Assembly: GCA_019247515.1 (NCBI GenBank)
Contig: JAFAOS010000048.1
Location: 1-49,614 of the forward strand
Direction of reading: 5' to 3'
Origin: Chloroflexota bacterium
Lineage (GTDB): Bacteria; Chloroflexota; UBA6077; CF-72
DNA: 49,614 nucleotides
A program made the position numbers and the translations under genes. This document shows, piece after piece, positions 47,402-49,614 of this stretch; the first letter of the stretch is position 1, and each line of letters starts with the position of its first letter. The notes beneath the pieces were generated by a model. It made no database searches. It saw only the letters and a list, made by a program, of their open reading frames with translations, and was not told the origin of the DNA.

Positions 47402-49036
47402 ATGAACGCTAGCTCGATGACCTGGGACCTCGTCAATCCGGAGGGCGCCGCTCGGCCCGCGTCGCTGAGTCCGGCCGAGCGGCCGGCGGAGCTGCGCGCC
47501 TCGACCATCGGCCTCGCCTGGAATGGCAAGCCTGGTGGACAGGAAGCCCTCGAGGAAATCGCCCGCTTGTTGGATGAAAACGTCGGCGGAATGCGCTTCA
47601 TCAAGTACTGGGAGGTGGTGCCTGAATCGGTGTCGCCGCGCGAGCTGAGCCAACAAACCATCCGGGCAATGGCCAGTTGCCAGCCCGATGTGGTGATCGT
47701 TTCGCAAGGCGATTGAGGCTCGTGCACGTCGCGCAGTGTGCGCGACTCGGTGGAACTGGAACGCCTCGGCATTCCGACTGTCACGCTGGTGACCACCAGC
47801 TTCGCGCGACTCGCCCGCGTCACCTCCGAAGGTCTCGGCATGCCAGACCAGGCGATGACCGTCATCCCACACCCGATGGGCGGAATTTCCGCGGCTAGCG
47901 TCAGATCGAAGGTCAGGCACGCTTATCCAGAGATCGAGCGTCAGCTGACGGGGTGGCGGCCCAGCCGCGCTCGACTCGACCCGCCACGCGTCGCACGTTA
48001 CGTACAGTTGAAGGGCTCGGTTTCAGAGCTCCAGAGCGAGTTCCAGCTCCGCGGCTGGTCGGCGGGCCTGCCATTCGTGCCGCCCACGCGCGAGCTTGTC
48101 GACTCGCTGCTCACGGGGACCACTCATCCGGCCGATGAAATGGTCTGGGACGGGGTGCCACCCCGCATGGGCATTCTGACCGTCGAGCTGCTGGCCGCCT
48201 GCGCCGCGATGGCGGGCTGCAAACCCGAGCACCTGCCGGTGCTGTTGGCCATCGTCGAAGCGTTGCAAGACCCGGCCGCCTGGTACGCCCACCAGTCGAC
48301 GACCACCGGCACCGAAAGCCTGCTCTTCCTGGTCAACGGCGCCATCGCCGGTGAGCTGGACCTGGCGTATGGCACCGGCGCTGCTGGTCTCTGGTATCAC
48401 GCCAATGCGGCCATTGGCTACGCGATCGGGCTGGTGTCGAAAATCGTCGGCGGCTCCCGGCCGCCGGACCAGGACAAGTCCACCCTTGCCTCGCCTGCCG
48501 ATCTGCTCAACTGGACCCTGGCCGAAAACGAACGGGACAATCCGTGGACGACGTACGCGGTTGAGCACGGCTTCGGCGAGTCCGACAGCGTGGTGACGGC
48601 CAAGGTCGTGTACCCGCCGATCGACATCGGCGACCACCAGAGTGAGACGGGCGCGGACCTGCTGAACTACATCAGCCACTGCATCAACCAACCCTTTGTC
48701 TACGCCATGCGCCATCAACCGGTGCTGCTGGGTCTCTGCCCCGAGCACGCCGCGACGCTTGCCGCCGACGGCTGGACCAAGGACGCGATTCGCGACTACC
48801 TGTGGCAGCACGCTCGCTATCCAGCACACGTGTACGCGGAGCCCGCCTGGGAAGCTGGCTCCATCAGGCCGAATGCCGATTTCCCCGACCTTCACTACGG
48901 CTCCGCGACGCTGCTGCCCATCGTGGCGCGGCCCGAGGACCTGCAGATCATCGTCTGCGGCGGCGCCGGCAAGCACTCGCACTTCTGGCCGGGACCAAAA
49001 GGCATGGTCACCAGACGCGTGGATCCCTGGCGCTAG
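47402..49036 (+). CDS. UGSC-family selenoprotein fused to a large uncharacterised domain
   Basis: One frame of 545 codons interrupted only by TGA at 47714-47716, which I read as selenocysteine 105 in VIVSQGD-U-GSCTSRSV, the Sec-Gly-Ser-Cys motif that names the family. After it the frame continues with strong conservation (LERLGIPTVTLVTTSFARLARV, HPMGG). A perfect SECIS-like hairpin follows the UGA. The UGSC domain spans about residues 6-182; the rest (SELQSEFQLRGWSAGLPFVPPT to GGAGKHSHFWPGPKG) is a second domain rich in Gly, His and Cys pairs that I know only as uncharacterised protein. A thiol/selenol redox or reductase-like role is inferred. ATG 47402 is 1 nt from GAGGAG, so ATG 47417 is also possible. 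No sel genes are in the window. Confidence 0.85.
47728..47746 (+). promoter_or_regulatory. Bacterial SECIS element
   Basis: GTCGCGC (47728-47734) and GCGCGAC (47740-47746) form a perfect 7-bp stem with loop AGTGT. The loop starts 18 nt after the UGA and has G as its second base, which fits the known rule for bacterial SECIS elements (small apical loop with an early G, roughly 16-37 nt after UGA). It lies inside the coding sequence, directing SelB to the UGA. Confidence 0.85.
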
Positions 49037-49065
49037 TCCAGGGCTTATGTGCATGGACGAGTCGC

Positions 49066-49614
49066 TCAGCGACGGGGCGTGCGCGGTTGTGTCGGCGCTT
49101 TGACGCTGTATTGCAGCAGATAGGCGGACAGGATGCGCTTGAGCTCGTTCAGGGTGGGCTGGTCGCCGGCGGGATCGACTGTAAAGGCGTAGCGCAGCAG
49201 GCCGTCAGCCACCTCGACGGCCGTGCGGCACGCCAGGCCCAGGCGGCGCGTCTGCGTGTGCGAGAACTCGGGCCGCTGCTTGAGCTGGCCGACCAGCACG
49301 TTGGCGAGCTCGTCGTTGTTGCGTCGGTCGCGTTCGCGCGCGCTCGGGGTCAGATGGCCGTTCAGCCAGAGCTCGCAGAACGTCGGGTGCTCGCGGTACA
49401 TGCCGGCAAAGTGCTCGATCACCGTGTCGACGGCGGCCTCCCAGCGCAGCTTGACGATGCGATCGGTCAGCCGCTGCATCTCGTCCAGCCACAGCTGCAT
49501 GTAGCGTGCGGCGACAGCGTCGACGATGGCCGACTTGTCGGGAAAGAACTGGTAGATGCTGCCCACGGGCATGTGGGCGCTCGAGGCAAGCAGCGGGATG
49601 GTCAACGCGCCGAA
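49066..49614 (-). CDS. TetR-family regulator, 5' end beyond the window
   Basis: At least 183 residues remain; the frame stays open through the right edge, so the N-terminal half of the helix-turn-helix is missing. TIPLLASSAHMPVGSIYQFFPDKSAIVDAVAARYMQ is the recognition half of a TetR HTH (GSIYQFFPDKSAIVDAV is typical). The C-terminal ligand domain contains WEAAVDTVIEHFAGMYREHPTFCELWL and NDELANVLVGQLK. It is convergent with the UGSC gene, leaving 29 bp. Its target cannot be told from this fragment. Confidence 0.88.
   Translation of the reverse strand, partial: FGALTIPLLASSAHMPVGSIYQFFPDKSAIVDAVAARYMQLWLDEMQRLTDRIVKLRWEAAVDTVIEHFAGMYREHPTFCELWLNGHLTPSARERDRRNNDELANVLVGQLKQRPEFSHTQTRRLGLACRTAVEVADGLLRYAFTVDPAGDQPTLNELKRILSAYLLQYSVKAPTQPRTPRR

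Noticed and set aside
47381..49036. Two separate genes, or a gene broken by a nonsense mutation
   Set aside because: The two parts are in the same frame, the stop is TGA exactly at the U of a U-G-S-C motif, and a SECIS-like hairpin follows at the right distance. A selenocysteine codon explains all of this.

Overview
The window is about 65-70% G+C, gene-dense and bacterial. Large LuxR-type ATPase regulators, an F420-type (LLM) oxidoreductase, a Tat-exported sugar-binding lipoprotein, many sugar-acid and aromatic-acid catabolic genes and several intergenic hairpin repeats suggest a soil Chloroflexota or an actinobacterium-like heterotroph. There is no rRNA or other taxonomic marker, so this is only an inference. 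No tRNA, rRNA, CRISPR array, insertion sequence or prophage was recognised.

Left part (1-21,236). An orphan molybdate-binding protein (modA) lies behind a small membrane-anchored or secreted protein. Two giant ATP-binding LuxR regulators bracket a CoA-transferase/aminotransferase operon. A hydrolase and a DUF1097 membrane protein with an unusual 11-residue N-terminal repeat follow. Next comes a sugar-acid block: MmgE/PrpD, DUF1801, FAH-family hydrolase, mannonate dehydratase, an RraA-type aldolase, and a sugar ABC transporter (two permeases and a lipoprotein, no ATPase).

Middle (21,230-33,700). A large glycosylation locus is transcribed divergently from about 30,900. The leftward arm holds four CgeB-like glycosyltransferases, a GT4 enzyme, a CDP-paratose 2-epimerase-like SDR, a nucleotidyltransferase, a SAM methyltransferase, a GH-type TIM barrel whose halves appear circularly permuted, a small HTH protein and a small unknown. 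Nearly all are joined by 4-bp start/stop overlaps. The rightward arm holds a GT9-like protein, a zinc alcohol dehydrogenase and a Gfo/Idh/MocA oxidoreductase. No flippase, polymerase or exporter is present.

Right part (33,682-49,614). A decayed APC permease is followed by an MFS transporter, a flavin monooxygenase divergent from a TetR regulator with a cluster of palindromic operators, a P-loop kinase next to a structured tandem repeat, an intradiol dioxygenase, an enolase-superfamily dehydratase, a KDG-type kinase, a GYD protein, a sigma-70 factor, an amidohydrolase, a VOC protein and a secreted protein. The last complete gene is a UGSC-family selenoprotein with an in-frame UGA and a well-formed bacterial SECIS hairpin, fused to a large uncharacterised domain. 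A TetR gene runs off the right edge.

The most notable items are the UGSC selenoprotein fusion, the permuted glycoside hydrolase inside the coupled glycosyltransferase operon, a dispersed hairpin repeat family, and tandem repeats that contain copies of the 3' ends of neighbouring genes.
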